From positions 1 through 22,851 of the forward strand of contig JBAVEL010000165.1 in the NCBI GenBank assembly GCA_049587715.1: 22,851 nt of DNA, given 5' to 3'. The notes beneath the pieces were generated by a model, which made no database searches, was not told the origin of the DNA, and worked only from the letters and a program-made list of their open reading frames with translations. Source of the DNA: JBAVEL01 sp049587715. Its GTDB lineage: Bacteria > Bacteroidota > Ignavibacteria > UBA10030 > UBA6906. How positions within the stretch are numbered: position 1 is the first letter of the stretch; each line of letters opens with the position of its first letter. A program made the translations under genes and the position numbers. This document shows, piece by piece, positions 1-7,069 of this stretch.

Positions 1-60
1 GTGTATCGTTTGCAGGCCGGACAATATGCGGAGGCGAGGAAACTCCTCCTGATTCGATGA
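1..60 (+). CDS. C-terminal end of a TPR-like protein (partial)
   Basis: Frame 1 is open from the first base to a TGA at 58-60 and encodes 19 residues. The visible peptide contains LQAGQYAEARKLL, which has the spacing of the second half of a tetratricopeptide repeat helix pair (small residue, Gly, Tyr, Ala-x-x-x-Leu). The gene begins outside the window, so its function cannot be given. TPR-like endings are common in secreted or membrane-associated proteins of diderm bacteria. The call rests on a very short stretch. Confidence 0.45.
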   Translation: MYRLQAGQYAEARKLLLIR

Positions 61-420
61 AGAGGAAAGAGTCGTACGGGTGAGTGTCTGCGCGGCTCAG
101 GGTGGTTGATGAACGGCGCTGCATGCACCGACGGACTTCGGGGAGGGAGTGCCGGCAGAGCCGATGATTGTGCCGGGTGCACAACAGGCCGGGCCGCAAG
201 TGCAGGCGGTCTTCTCCGCTTTGGGGCCCCTGACTGCGCCTGCCCCGCACGCCCGGCAAGAGGATGAGAGGGGCTTCCGTTCTACGGGGGGAGCCGCAGA
301 CCCCGCCGGCGCATCCCTTCACCCCGGCCTCGTACCGGTTTGTTGCAGGGAGCCGGTCAGGCGTGCCGGAGGGGAGCGCGGAAGGGGCTCCGCAGCCGAC
401 GTGGCGGGGGCTGCGCCAGG
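61..420. other. 360-base stretch without a credible gene
   Basis: Open frames here (for example 149-424) give low-complexity Ala/Gly/Pro/Arg peptides without a plausible start context or recognisable domain. I compared the stretch by eye with the tmRNA, RNase P RNA, SRP RNA, tRNA and cobalamin riboswitch consensus patterns and found no convincing match. It contains several GC-rich inverted repeats, the clearest at 373-415 immediately before a promoter. It may be a long 5' regulatory region or simply intergenic sequence. Confidence 0.6.
373..415 (+). other. Two adjacent small hairpins next to the -35 box
   Basis: GGAGC (373-377) can pair with GCTCC (387-391). CGCAGCC (391-397) can pair perfectly with GGCTGCG (409-415) over an 11-base loop. 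The second stem ends five bases before the -35 hexamer at 421. No T-tract follows, so this is not a standard intrinsic terminator. It could be an operator-like inverted repeat, a stop for upstream transcription, or chance in GC-rich DNA. Confidence 0.3.
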
Positions 421-449
421 TTGACTCTGGACGCGCATTTCTTTACTAT
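421..449 (+). promoter_or_regulatory. sigma70-type promoter for the exported-protein gene
   Basis: TTGACT at 421-426 matches the -35 consensus at five of six positions. A 17-base spacer follows, then TACTAT at 444-449, which matches the -10 consensus at four of six. The AT-rich run around 437-450 stands out against GC-rich surroundings. The expected start of transcription near 456 leaves a leader of about 30 bases before the ATG at 485. It would also rule out the in-frame ATG at 455 as the translation start. Confidence 0.65.
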
Positions 450-472
450 TCGGCATGAGTACGGGTCCTTTC

Positions 473-480
473 GGGGAGGA
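473..480 (+). promoter_or_regulatory. Ribosome binding site deciding the start at 485
   Basis: GGGGAGGA lies four bases before ATG 485 and is a close match to the Shine-Dalgarno core GGAGG. The alternative ATG at 455 lacks such a site and falls at the predicted transcription start. Confidence 0.6.
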
Positions 481-484
481 TGGG

Positions 485-964
485 ATGAAGAAGGGTCTCT
501 GGGTTCTTGCGGCGGCGCTCCTTCTGGGAGCTGGTTCCGCCGCGGCGCAGTTCAAGGCGGATCCCCGGGGGGAGGGGCGGATCACGGACGGTCTCCTGGT
601 GCGTCCCTCGGCATCGGCCCTCTTCGGGTGGTTTGATCCGGCCAGATTCCACATGAGCCACTCCCTCAGCGTTTCGTATCAGACGTTCGGGAACCAGGGG
701 CTGTCGCTCAGCACCTACACCAACAGCATGCTCTACGATTTTGCGGACAACCTGAGGGCGCAGGCCGACGTGAGCCTCATGTACTCCCCCTGGAGCTCCT
801 TCGGAAGGCAGGGAGGGATGGACCTGGGCGGGCTGTTCCTTTCCCGCGCCCAGGTGGATTACCGGCCCTGGGAGAACTTCCTGGTGCAGGTGCAGTACCG
901 GAACGCCCCTTACGAATACTACCCCTGGGGCGGGTATTACCGCTCCCGGATGTGGGAGAGGTGA
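485..964 (+). CDS. Small exported protein, possibly outer-membrane associated
   Basis: The gene encodes 159 residues. Residues 1-22 form a clear signal peptide: MKKG, a Leu/Ala core, then a small-residue cleavage region ending AAAQ. The mature part is rich in Tyr, Phe, Trp, Ser and Gly. It has alternating patterns such as SVSYQTF, ADVSLMYS and FLVQVQYR that look like amphipathic beta strands, which suggests a small beta-barrel or beta-sandwich envelope protein. The last residue is Arg, not the terminal Phe typical of many BAM substrates, so barrel membership is uncertain. The start at 485 is chosen over 455 because of the ribosome binding site and promoter position. A hairpin after the gene suggests its own transcript. 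I do not recognise a named family. Confidence 0.7.
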   Translation: MKKGLWVLAAALLLGAGSAAAQFKADPRGEGRITDGLLVRPSASALFGWFDPARFHMSHSLSVSYQTFGNQGLSLSTYTNSMLYDFADNLRAQADVSLMYSPWSSFGRQGGMDLGGLFLSRAQVDYRPWENFLVQVQYRNAPYEYYPWGGYYRSRMWER

Positions 965-1009
965 GCCCGACCGCATGGGCGCCCATCATACGGACCGCAC
1001 CACAAAGAG

Positions 1010-1060
1010 GAACCGGGCCGCATTCCCCGCGGGGGACCGCAGTCCGGTTTCGCTGTTTCT
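1010..1060 (+). terminator. Candidate intrinsic terminator
   Basis: Bases 1011-1049 fold into a long imperfect hairpin. AACCGGGC pairs with the GTCCGGTT end, and TCCCC (1024-1028) pairs with GGGGA (1032-1036) around a 3-base loop, with a few internal mismatches. A moderately T-rich run (TTTCGCTGTTT, 1048-1058) follows. It lies between the exported-protein gene and the LytR_C gene. The broken T-tract makes termination efficiency doubtful. Confidence 0.45.
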
Positions 1061-1065
1061 GAGAG

Positions 1066-1536
1066 ATGTCCCGAAGCGCTGAATCCCCGCCTGTGCGCCG
1101 CGGACGGCTCCGCATCCTGCTGCTGAATGCGGCCATCGGCGTGCTGGCCCTCCTGGTGCTCTACCTCGGCTATTCCCTGCTCCACCGGCACGTGCTGAGC
1201 CCGCCCGTGGAACCCGTGAGCGAGGAGCCCGGACCCGTCAAGATCATCCAGATCGACGTGCTGAACGGCTGCGGGACGCGCGGAGCAGGCGCCAAGGTGA
1301 TGACCTATCTCCGGAAGAGGGGCTTCGATGTGGTGGAGGTGCGGAACTACAAGACCTCCGACGTGGACCGGTCCCTGGTGATCGACCGGGCGGGGGATCT
1401 GGAGACGGCGCGGCAGGTGGCCTACGCGCTGGGCATCACGGAGGCAAATGTCATTCAACAGATCAACCCCGACTACTTCGTGGACGTCTCCGTGGTGGTC
1501 GGGAGGGATTACAAGACCCTGAAATCCTCACGATAG
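1066..1536 (+). CDS. Membrane-anchored LytR C-terminal-domain protein
   Basis: The gene encodes 156 residues. A short basic N-terminus precedes one membrane segment at about residues 15-38, with an Arg-rich cytoplasmic side that predicts an N-in orientation. A linker follows, then a LytR_C-type domain at about 59-149. It shows the expected elements: IDVLNGCG, then GAGAKVMTYLRKRGFDVVEV, a central ARQVAYALG helix, and a final VSVVVGRDY strand. The LCP phosphotransferase domain that often precedes LytR_C in other proteins is absent. LytR_C alone has no established enzymatic activity, so a cell-envelope role is inferred. The ribosome binding site is weak. An in-frame GTG at 1093 is an alternative start. 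The next gene, rsfS, begins ten bases after the stop, so co-transcription with rsfS and argS is likely. Confidence 0.85.
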   Translation: MSRSAESPPVRRGRLRILLLNAAIGVLALLVLYLGYSLLHRHVLSPPVEPVSEEPGPVKIIQIDVLNGCGTRGAGAKVMTYLRKRGFDVVEVRNYKTSDVDRSLVIDRAGDLETARQVAYALGITEANVIQQINPDYFVDVSVVVGRDYKTLKSSR

Positions 1537-1545
1537 GAACCCAAC

Positions 1546-2061
1546 GTGCGATCCTCCGCCCTTGCCACGGCCGCCGCTTCGCTGACGCTCACGAAGAAGG
1601 CCTTCGATGTGCTCGTGATGGACCTGCGGAAGGTCACCTCCGTGGCGGACTACTTTGTGATCTGTTCGGCTGATTCGGAGCCGCAGGTGAGGGCCATCGC
1701 CGACGCGGTGGAAGAGGGAGTGCAGAAGAAGGGGGTGCGCCCCTGGCACCGCGAGGCGGGGAGTCCGAACTGGGTAATCCTGGACTACGTGGACGTGGTG
1801 GTGCACATCTTCCAGAAGGCGGCACGCGCCTTCTACAACCTGGAGAGGCTCTGGGGGGATGCGGAGATCACGAAGGTGGAGGATGTTCCCCCCCCGGCGT
1901 CCCCCACTTCCCGGAAGGGGAAGCTATCCTCTCCGAAGGCGAAGGCCGCCGCCCGCAGGCCGAAGGCGGCTCCAAGGAGAAAGCCCGCCGGACGGAAGAA
2001 GCCCGGGGGGAAGCCGGCATCCCGCGCCGCCGCTCCCCGGAAGAAACCCGCCTCCCGATGA
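1546..2061 (+). CDS. rsfS: Ribosome silencing factor RsfS with basic C-terminal tail
   Basis: RsfS (YbeB/Iojap family) binds ribosomal protein L14 (uL14) and blocks joining of the ribosomal subunits, lowering translation during starvation. Residues 13-112 match the family: LTLTKKAFDVLVMDLRKV, then DYFVICS, then WVILDYVDVVVHIF, then FYNLERLWGDA. Family members are usually about 105-120 residues. This one has 171 because of a 58-residue tail from about 114. Residues 121-171 hold about 20 Lys/Arg, many Ala and Pro, and no acidic residue. The start is GTG at 1546, with AGGA at 1535-1538. The stop overlaps the argS start (ATGA, 2058-2061), which indicates translational coupling. The tail resembles histone-H1-like low-complexity tails and may bind rRNA or DNA. 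Confidence 0.93.
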   Translation: MRSSALATAAASLTLTKKAFDVLVMDLRKVTSVADYFVICSADSEPQVRAIADAVEEGVQKKGVRPWHREAGSPNWVILDYVDVVVHIFQKAARAFYNLERLWGDAEITKVEDVPPPASPTSRKGKLSSPKAKAAARRPKAAPRRKPAGRKKPGGKPASRAAAPRKKPASR

Positions 2062-3695
2062 AGACCTATCTGCGGGAGAGACTGCACGCGGCGTTTCTGC
2101 GCCTGCAGTTTCCCCCCGACACCTCCCCCGGATTCGAGAAGCCCCGGAACCCGGCGCACGGCCACATCACCGCCACGGCGGCCATGGCCCTGGGGAAGAA
2201 GCTGGGGAAAAACCCCCGGGAGGTGGCTTCCCGGATTCTGGAAGCCGCGGATCTGGATGCGGCCCTCGTGGCGAAGGCGGAGGTGGCGGGTCCGGGGTTC
2301 CTGAACTTCACATTCACGGACCGCTTCTTCGCCCTCCAGCTTCCCCGTATTCTGGAGCAGGGGGCGGATTTCGGGCGGTCGGCCCTGGGTGCGGGAAAGA
2401 CCGCCCAGGTGGAGTTCGTGAGCGCCAATCCCACCGGGCCCCTCACCGTGGGACACGGCTGGGGGGCGGTGTACGGCGACACCGTTGCGAACCTGCTGGA
2501 GTGGGTGGGCTACGATGTGACCCGCGAGTACTACTACAACAACGCGGGCCGGCAGATGCGCATCCTGGGGGATTCGGTGCGCCGCCGCTATCTGGAGGCC
2601 CTGGGAGAGGAGGGGGAGTTCCCCGGGGACTACTACCAGGGGGAGTACATCCGGGAGATCGCCCTCCACCTGAAGGAGAAGCATGGAGAGGCGCTCCGGA
2701 GCGAACCCCCCGATGGGCCGTTCCTGAAGGCGGCGGAGGAGGAGATCTTCGCCGACATACGGAAGACCCTGGACACGCTCGGCATCAGGTTCCGGAGCTT
2801 CTACAACGAGAAGACCCTCTACGAGGAGGGGAAGATAGGGGAAGTGACGGAGGAGCTCCGGACCCGCGGTCTTGTGTACGAGCAGGAGGGGGCGGTGTGG
2901 CTCCGGACGTCGGCCCTCGGGGGCGACAAGGACAAGGTGATCGTGAAGAGCACGGGGGAACCCACCTACCGCCTTCCCGATATCGCCTACCATGTGGAGA
3001 AGTTCCGGAGGGGCTACGACCTGATGGTGGATGTGTTCGGGGCGGACCACGTGGCCACCTATCCCGACGTGCTGGCGGCCCTCACGGCCCTGGGACATGA
3101 TGCGGGCAGGGTGAAGGTGCTCATCCATCAGTTTGTCACGATCGTGCGGGGCGGCGAGGTGGTGAAGATGTCCACCCGCAAGGCCAACTTCTATACGCTG
3201 GACGAGCTGATTCAGGAGACGGACCCCGATGTGGTGCGGTTCTTCTTCCTGATGCGCGGGATCGGGAGCCACATGAACTTCGACCTGGCCCTGGCCAAGG
3301 CCCGGTCGGACGAGAACCCCGTGTACTACCTGCAGTATGCCCACGCGCGGATTGCCGGCATCATACGCCATGCGGCGGAGCAGGGGGCGGGATCCCCCTC
3401 GGCGGAGAATCCCGCCTGTGATCTTCTGGTCTCTCCCGAGGAAACGGCTCTCATCCAGCTTCTGCTGGAGTTTCCCGCCGTGGTGGAGTCCTGCGCCCTC
3501 AGCTACGAGCCGCACCGGCTGGCGGAGTACCTGCACGGGCTGGCGGGGCAGTTCCACAGGTTCTACCACGGATGCCGGGTGGTGACGGAGGATCCCGCTC
3601 TCACCCGGGCCCGCCTGGCCCTCTGCCGGGCCACGGCGCGGGTTTTTCGCAACGGATTCGCCGTTTTGGGGGTTTCCGCCCCCGAGAAGATGTAG
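2058..3695 (+). CDS. argS: Arginyl-tRNA synthetase
   Basis: This cytoplasmic class I aminoacyl-tRNA synthetase charges tRNA-Arg. It has 545 residues, the usual family size. An N-terminal Arg_tRNA_synt_N-like domain covers about 1-95. The catalytic domain contains VSANPTGPL followed by the HIGH-motif equivalent TVGH at 130-133, and KMSTR at 370-374. The first His of HIGH is Thr here while the second His is kept. A DALR-type anticodon-binding domain begins near YLQYAHARI. The protein ends RNGFAVLGVSAPEKM, a typical ArgS ending. It is translationally coupled to rsfS. A GC hairpin (GGGGG...CCCCC, about 3667-3682) lies within the last codons but has no T-tract, so I do not call it a terminator. 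The next promoter follows within ten bases of the stop. Confidence 0.98.
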   Translation: MKTYLRERLHAAFLRLQFPPDTSPGFEKPRNPAHGHITATAAMALGKKLGKNPREVASRILEAADLDAALVAKAEVAGPGFLNFTFTDRFFALQLPRILEQGADFGRSALGAGKTAQVEFVSANPTGPLTVGHGWGAVYGDTVANLLEWVGYDVTREYYYNNAGRQMRILGDSVRRRYLEALGEEGEFPGDYYQGEYIREIALHLKEKHGEALRSEPPDGPFLKAAEEEIFADIRKTLDTLGIRFRSFYNEKTLYEEGKIGEVTEELRTRGLVYEQEGAVWLRTSALGGDKDKVIVKSTGEPTYRLPDIAYHVEKFRRGYDLMVDVFGADHVATYPDVLAALTALGHDAGRVKVLIHQFVTIVRGGEVVKMSTRKANFYTLDELIQETDPDVVRFFFLMRGIGSHMNFDLALAKARSDENPVYYLQYAHARIAGIIRHAAEQGAGSPSAENPACDLLVSPEETALIQLLLEFPAVVESCALSYEPHRLAEYLHGLAGQFHRFYHGCRVVTEDPALTRARLALCRATARVFRNGFAVLGVSAPEKM

Positions 3696-3702
3696 GGATT
3701 CG

Positions 3703-3731
3703 TTGACTTTCGGGGCCTGTTTCCGTATTTT
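3703..3731 (+). promoter_or_regulatory. sigma70-type promoter of the polysaccharide operon
   Basis: TTGACT (3703-3708), a 17-base spacer and TATTTT (3726-3731) have the same layout as the promoter at 421. The site lies just after the argS stop, in the only long gap (about 200 bases) before a run of at least fourteen tightly packed genes. Transcription would start near 3738, giving a leader of about 160 bases before the ATG at 3896. No JUMPstart/ops motif (GGCGGTAG) is seen in the leader. Confidence 0.65.
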
Positions 3732-3822
3732 TTGAGTACTGGAGGCTCTCCGGAAGGAACCCTTTCTCGCCTCTTCGCTACTGTTTCGCCGAGACACACT
3801 ATCCTCCCCCTGCCGTGAGATT

Positions 3823-3847
3823 CCGCCCCCCGGAGAACGCGGGGCGG
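3823..3847 (+). other. GC hairpin in the operon leader
   Basis: CCGCCCC (3823-3829) pairs perfectly with GGGGCGG (3841-3847) over an 11-base loop, in the predicted untranslated leader of the polysaccharide operon. No T-tract follows. It could be a pausing or regulatory structure, or chance. Confidence 0.3.
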
Positions 3848-3895
3848 GGCTCAGGACGCTCGTTCGACACACATCAGGAAGGAAGCCGACGATCC

Positions 3896-4369
3896 ATGTT
3901 CAAGAAGGGAACCATTCAGGGGGTGCTCGTGCGGCCCCTGCCGAAATACCTGGATGACCGCGGGTGGCTCACGGAGGTGTTCCGCTCCGACGAGCTGGAG
4001 GAGCGTTTCCTGCCCGCCATGGGGTACATCTCGGTGACGGAACCCGGCATCGCCCGGGGGCCCCACGAGCACGTGGAGCAGGCCGATCACTTCTGCTTCC
4101 TGGGTCCCTCCAATTTCAAGGTGTACCTCTGGGACAACCGGAAAGACTCCTCCACCTACCTCACCCGGCAGGTGATCTATGCCGGGGAGGACGCCCCGCG
4201 GGCCGTGATCATCCCCCCGGGGGTGGTGCACGCCTACCGGAACATCGGAGGCCGCCCGGGGATGGTGGTGAACAACCCCAACCGTCTCTACGGGGGGAAG
4301 GGGAAGAAGGAGCCGGTGGACGAAGTGCGGCACGAGGATGATCCGGCCACCATGTTCCGCCTGGACTGA
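3896..4369 (+). CDS. RmlC-like cupin (dTDP-4-dehydrorhamnose 3,5-epimerase family)
   Basis: The gene encodes 157 residues. RmlC epimerises dTDP-4-keto-6-deoxyglucose on the route to dTDP-L-rhamnose. Family features visible are DDRGWLTEVF near the N-terminus, ARGPHEH (the His that aligns with the RmlC catalytic His), VYLWDNRKDSSTY, the IIPPGVVHAY cupin strand, and DEVRHEDDP near the end. It is shorter than typical RmlC (about 180), and the region that normally carries the catalytic Tyr is hard to place, so the exact reaction is uncertain. Other sugar cupins such as a 3,4-ketoisomerase fit less well. The start ATG 3896 is preceded by AGGAAGGAAG (3876-3885). An upstream in-frame ATG gives a low-complexity extension and is not favoured. 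It lies four bases before rmlB, which uses the same pathway. Confidence 0.8.
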   Translation: MFKKGTIQGVLVRPLPKYLDDRGWLTEVFRSDELEERFLPAMGYISVTEPGIARGPHEHVEQADHFCFLGPSNFKVYLWDNRKDSSTYLTRQVIYAGEDAPRAVIIPPGVVHAYRNIGGRPGMVVNNPNRLYGGKGKKEPVDEVRHEDDPATMFRLD

Positions 4370-4373
4370 GCCC

Positions 4374-5387
4374 ATGACCAACATTTTGGTGACGGGGGGG
4401 GCGGGGTTCATCGGCAGCAATTTCGTGCGCCACGCCCTGGCGCATCTCGCCGATGCGCGCATTGTCAACTTCGATGCGCTCACCTACGCGGGGAACCTGG
4501 AGAGTCTGGCGGATGTGGCCGCGCACCCCCGCTACGCGTTCGTGAAGGGGGACATCTGCTCGGCGGAGGAGGTGGAGAAGGCCCTCCGGGAGCACGCCAT
4601 CGACACCGTGGTGCACTTTGCCGCCGAGTCGCACGTGGACCGGAGCATCCTGGGTTCGGCGGTGTTCGTGCGGACCAACGTGCTGGGCACGCAGGTGCTG
4701 CTGGATGCGGCGCGCACGCACGGGGTGAAGCGCTTCCTGCACGTGTCCACCGACGAGGTGTACGGATCCCTCGGGCCCGAGGGGAAGTTCACGGAATCCA
4801 CGCCGCTCCATCCCAACAGCCCCTATGCTGCCTCCAAGGCCTCCTCCGACTTTCTGGCGCTGGCCTACCATCACACGCACGGCCTCCCGGTGGTGGTGAC
4901 CCGCTGCTCCAACAACTACGGGCCCTACCAGTTCCCCGAGAAGCTGATTCCGCTGATGATCGTGAACGCCCTGGGAGACAAGCCGCTTCCGGTCTATGGG
5001 GACGGTCTGAACGTGCGGGACTGGCTCTACGTGGACGACCACTGCGCGGCCATCCTCCGGGTGCTGGAGCGGGGAAGAGCGGGGGAGGTGTACAACATCG
5101 GCGGGAACAACGAGTGGAAGAACATCGACATCGTGAGGCTGATTCTGCGTGAGCTGGGGAAGCCCGAAACTCTCATCCGCTTCGTGAAGGACCGGCCGGG
5201 CCACGACCGCCGCTACGCCATCGACGCCGCCCGGATGCGGGGGGAGCTGGGGTGGGAGCCGGCCTGGAACTTCGAGCGGGCCATCGGCGAGACCATCCGG
5301 TGGTACGTGGCGAATGAGCCCTGGTGGCGGCGCGTGCTCACGGGGGAATACATGGAGTATTACAAGAGGCAGTATCATGAACGCTAA
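4374..5387 (+). CDS. rmlB: dTDP-glucose 4,6-dehydratase
   Basis: RmlB is a cytoplasmic NAD-dependent extended SDR that converts dTDP-glucose to dTDP-4-keto-6-deoxyglucose, precursor of rhamnose and many 6-deoxy and amino sugars. It has 337 residues, the normal size. The sequence shows the NAD motif GGAGFIGSN at the N-terminus, AAESHVDRSI, the hallmark STDEVYG with Thr126-Asp127-Glu128, Tyr151 and Lys155 of the YxxxK pair, NNYGPYQFPEKLIP, and a C-terminal RPGHDRRYAID. All catalytic residues are present. The start is ATG 4374, because an upstream ATG at 4338 lies inside the preceding gene. Neither rmlA nor rmlD is in the window, so the rest of the pathway must be encoded elsewhere or beyond the window end. 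Confidence 0.97.
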   Translation: MTNILVTGGAGFIGSNFVRHALAHLADARIVNFDALTYAGNLESLADVAAHPRYAFVKGDICSAEEVEKALREHAIDTVVHFAAESHVDRSILGSAVFVRTNVLGTQVLLDAARTHGVKRFLHVSTDEVYGSLGPEGKFTESTPLHPNSPYAASKASSDFLALAYHHTHGLPVVVTRCSNNYGPYQFPEKLIPLMIVNALGDKPLPVYGDGLNVRDWLYVDDHCAAILRVLERGRAGEVYNIGGNNEWKNIDIVRLILRELGKPETLIRFVKDRPGHDRRYAIDAARMRGELGWEPAWNFERAIGETIRWYVANEPWWRRVLTGEYMEYYKRQYHER

Positions 5388-7062
5388 GCTCAGGGGGATG
5401 GTCCTGACCCTTTTGGTGGCGGCGGCCCTTCCCCCGGAAGCGGAGGCCCAGATACGGTCTCCGTTTCCGATGCCCGACCTGTCGCTCGTGCGGCAGGACC
5501 TGAAACAGGAGGGGGCCCTGGCCGCGCCCCCCTCGGTCCCCCTGGATGCGCCGGTGGATGCAGGGCTCTACCATGTGGGACCCGGAGATGTGCTGGCGCT
5601 GAACATCTGGTCCAGCTCCCCCCGGGAGCACATCCTCACCGTTACGCCCGAAGCCCTGGTGCTCATCCCCAGCGCGGGTGCCGCGGACCTGAAGGACATG
5701 ACCCTGGCCCAGGCAAAGGAGGCGATCGCCGCAAAGGCACGGCGCGTGTACCCCTCGGGGGAGATCACGGTGAGTCTCCTCTCCCCCCGGAAGGTGGCGG
5801 TGCAGATCTCGGGGAACGTGGTGAACGAGGGAAACTACGAGATGCGGTCGGTCGAGCGGGTGGACGCGCTGATCGTGGCGGCCAATGCCGCCACACAGGT
5901 CCAGATGGGCTCGCAGAGATTCGACCAGGACCTGATGGTGGCCCGCCTGACGGGCTCCCGGAGGCGCATCATCCTGAAGCGCAAGGACGGAACACGGCTC
6001 CCCGTGGATCTTGTGCGCGCTTCCCTGCCGGGCGGGGGGCGTTCCAACCCCTACCTCCGGGAGGGGGACATGGTGTACGTGCCCCGCGTGGAGCCGGCGG
6101 ACCGATCGGTGGGGGTGTTCCACGGACTGAGCAACCAGGAGACCTACGAGTACGTTCCCGGAGACCGGCTCTCGGACCTGTTCCGGATGGGCTTCGGTCT
6201 CCAGTCCCCCCGGGATTCCTCGGGAGCGCTCCTGACGCGCCTTGCCGGGGACGGCTCCTCGATGGACACCATCTCCATCGACCTGATGAGCATTCTGGCG
6301 GGGACGGGGGGGGATATGGACCTCCGCCCCGGGGACAGGGTGCTTCTCCGGTCGGAGGGGGACCAGCGGCTCAACTACATAGCCGCGGTGAACGGGGAGG
6401 TGGAGCGGCCGGGGCAGTATCCCATCACGCGGGACGGAACCCGTTTGTCGGACGTGATCAGGCAGGCGGGGGGCTTCCGGTCCACGGCCCACCTGCGGGG
6501 GGCCTACATTCTGCGGGCGAGCCTTGCGCCCGTCCACACACCCGAGGACGTGGCCGAGGAGCAGTTGAGGAGCCTGCGCGCCGGGCTCACCGCCGAGGAC
6601 AGCTCCTACTATCTGGTGGAGACCGCCCTGCGGATGAAGGGGGAGCTGGTGAGCGCGGATTTCCACAGGCTCTTCCAGGAGGGGGACTCCACACAGGATC
6701 CCCTGCTGAGGCCCTACGACCAGATCTTCATCCCCGAGCGGCGGGGCACGGTGTACGTGTTCGGACAGGTGGCTGCGCCGGGCCATGTGCCCTTCATCCG
6801 GGGGGAGGATGCGGATGACTACATTGCCCGGGCGGGGGGCACCACGAACGACGCCCGGTGCGGGGACGTGAAGGTGATCAAGGGGGGGACGCGGGTCTGG
6901 CTGGACCCCGGGGAGACGGAGGTGGAAGAGGGGGACTACATCTGGGTTCCGAAGGAAATCCACCGGCCCTTTGCACAGCACGTGGCCACGTATGCCCAGA
7001 TCGCCAGCATCGTGGGGGTGGTGGCCACGGTGGCACTGCTTATCGAGACAATGGGGAAGTGA
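5377..7062 (+). CDS. Wza-like polysaccharide export protein with SLBB domains
   Basis: The gene encodes 561 residues. It has a signal peptide at about 1-25 (MNAKLRG, a hydrophobic core, then AEAQ) with no lipobox Cys, unlike E. coli Wza. A Poly_export domain starts near YHVGPGDVLALNIW (65-78) and runs to about 165. Repeated SLBB-type units follow, recognisable by NGEVERPGQYPI with DVIRQAGGF, and by VFGQVAAPGHVPF with YIARAGG. A hydrophobic segment lies at about 541-558, where Wza carries the helix that spans the outer membrane. The family forms the export channel for capsule or exopolysaccharide. At 561 residues it is longer than Wza (379), consistent with extra SLBB units. The start overlaps the end of rmlB by 11 bases and is preceded by AAGAGG (5364-5369). 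Confidence 0.92.
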   Translation: MNAKLRGMVLTLLVAAALPPEAEAQIRSPFPMPDLSLVRQDLKQEGALAAPPSVPLDAPVDAGLYHVGPGDVLALNIWSSSPREHILTVTPEALVLIPSAGAADLKDMTLAQAKEAIAAKARRVYPSGEITVSLLSPRKVAVQISGNVVNEGNYEMRSVERVDALIVAANAATQVQMGSQRFDQDLMVARLTGSRRRIILKRKDGTRLPVDLVRASLPGGGRSNPYLREGDMVYVPRVEPADRSVGVFHGLSNQETYEYVPGDRLSDLFRMGFGLQSPRDSSGALLTRLAGDGSSMDTISIDLMSILAGTGGDMDLRPGDRVLLRSEGDQRLNYIAAVNGEVERPGQYPITRDGTRLSDVIRQAGGFRSTAHLRGAYILRASLAPVHTPEDVAEEQLRSLRAGLTAEDSSYYLVETALRMKGELVSADFHRLFQEGDSTQDPLLRPYDQIFIPERRGTVYVFGQVAAPGHVPFIRGEDADDYIARAGGTTNDARCGDVKVIKGGTRVWLDPGETEVEEGDYIWVPKEIHRPFAQHVATYAQIASIVGVVATVALLIETMGK

Positions 7063-7069
7063 CCGTCCC

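Noticed and set aside
230..420. Words resembling a cobalamin riboswitch (a GCAGACC-like piece on the + strand near 295, GCAGCCCCCGCCAC on the minus strand near 402-415)
   Set aside because: The pieces lie on opposite strands, are in the wrong order, and the other conserved core blocks are missing. Neighbouring genes have no B12 link.
3667..3682. GGGGG/CCCCC hairpin at the end of argS as a terminator
   Set aside because: It lies inside the coding sequence and is followed by GAGAAGATGTAG, with no T-tract.
1833..3872. A 679-codon open frame on the minus strand opposite argS
   Set aside because: argS is unmistakable on the + strand. The minus frame reads as composition-biased sequence without domains and would also cross the promoter at 3703.
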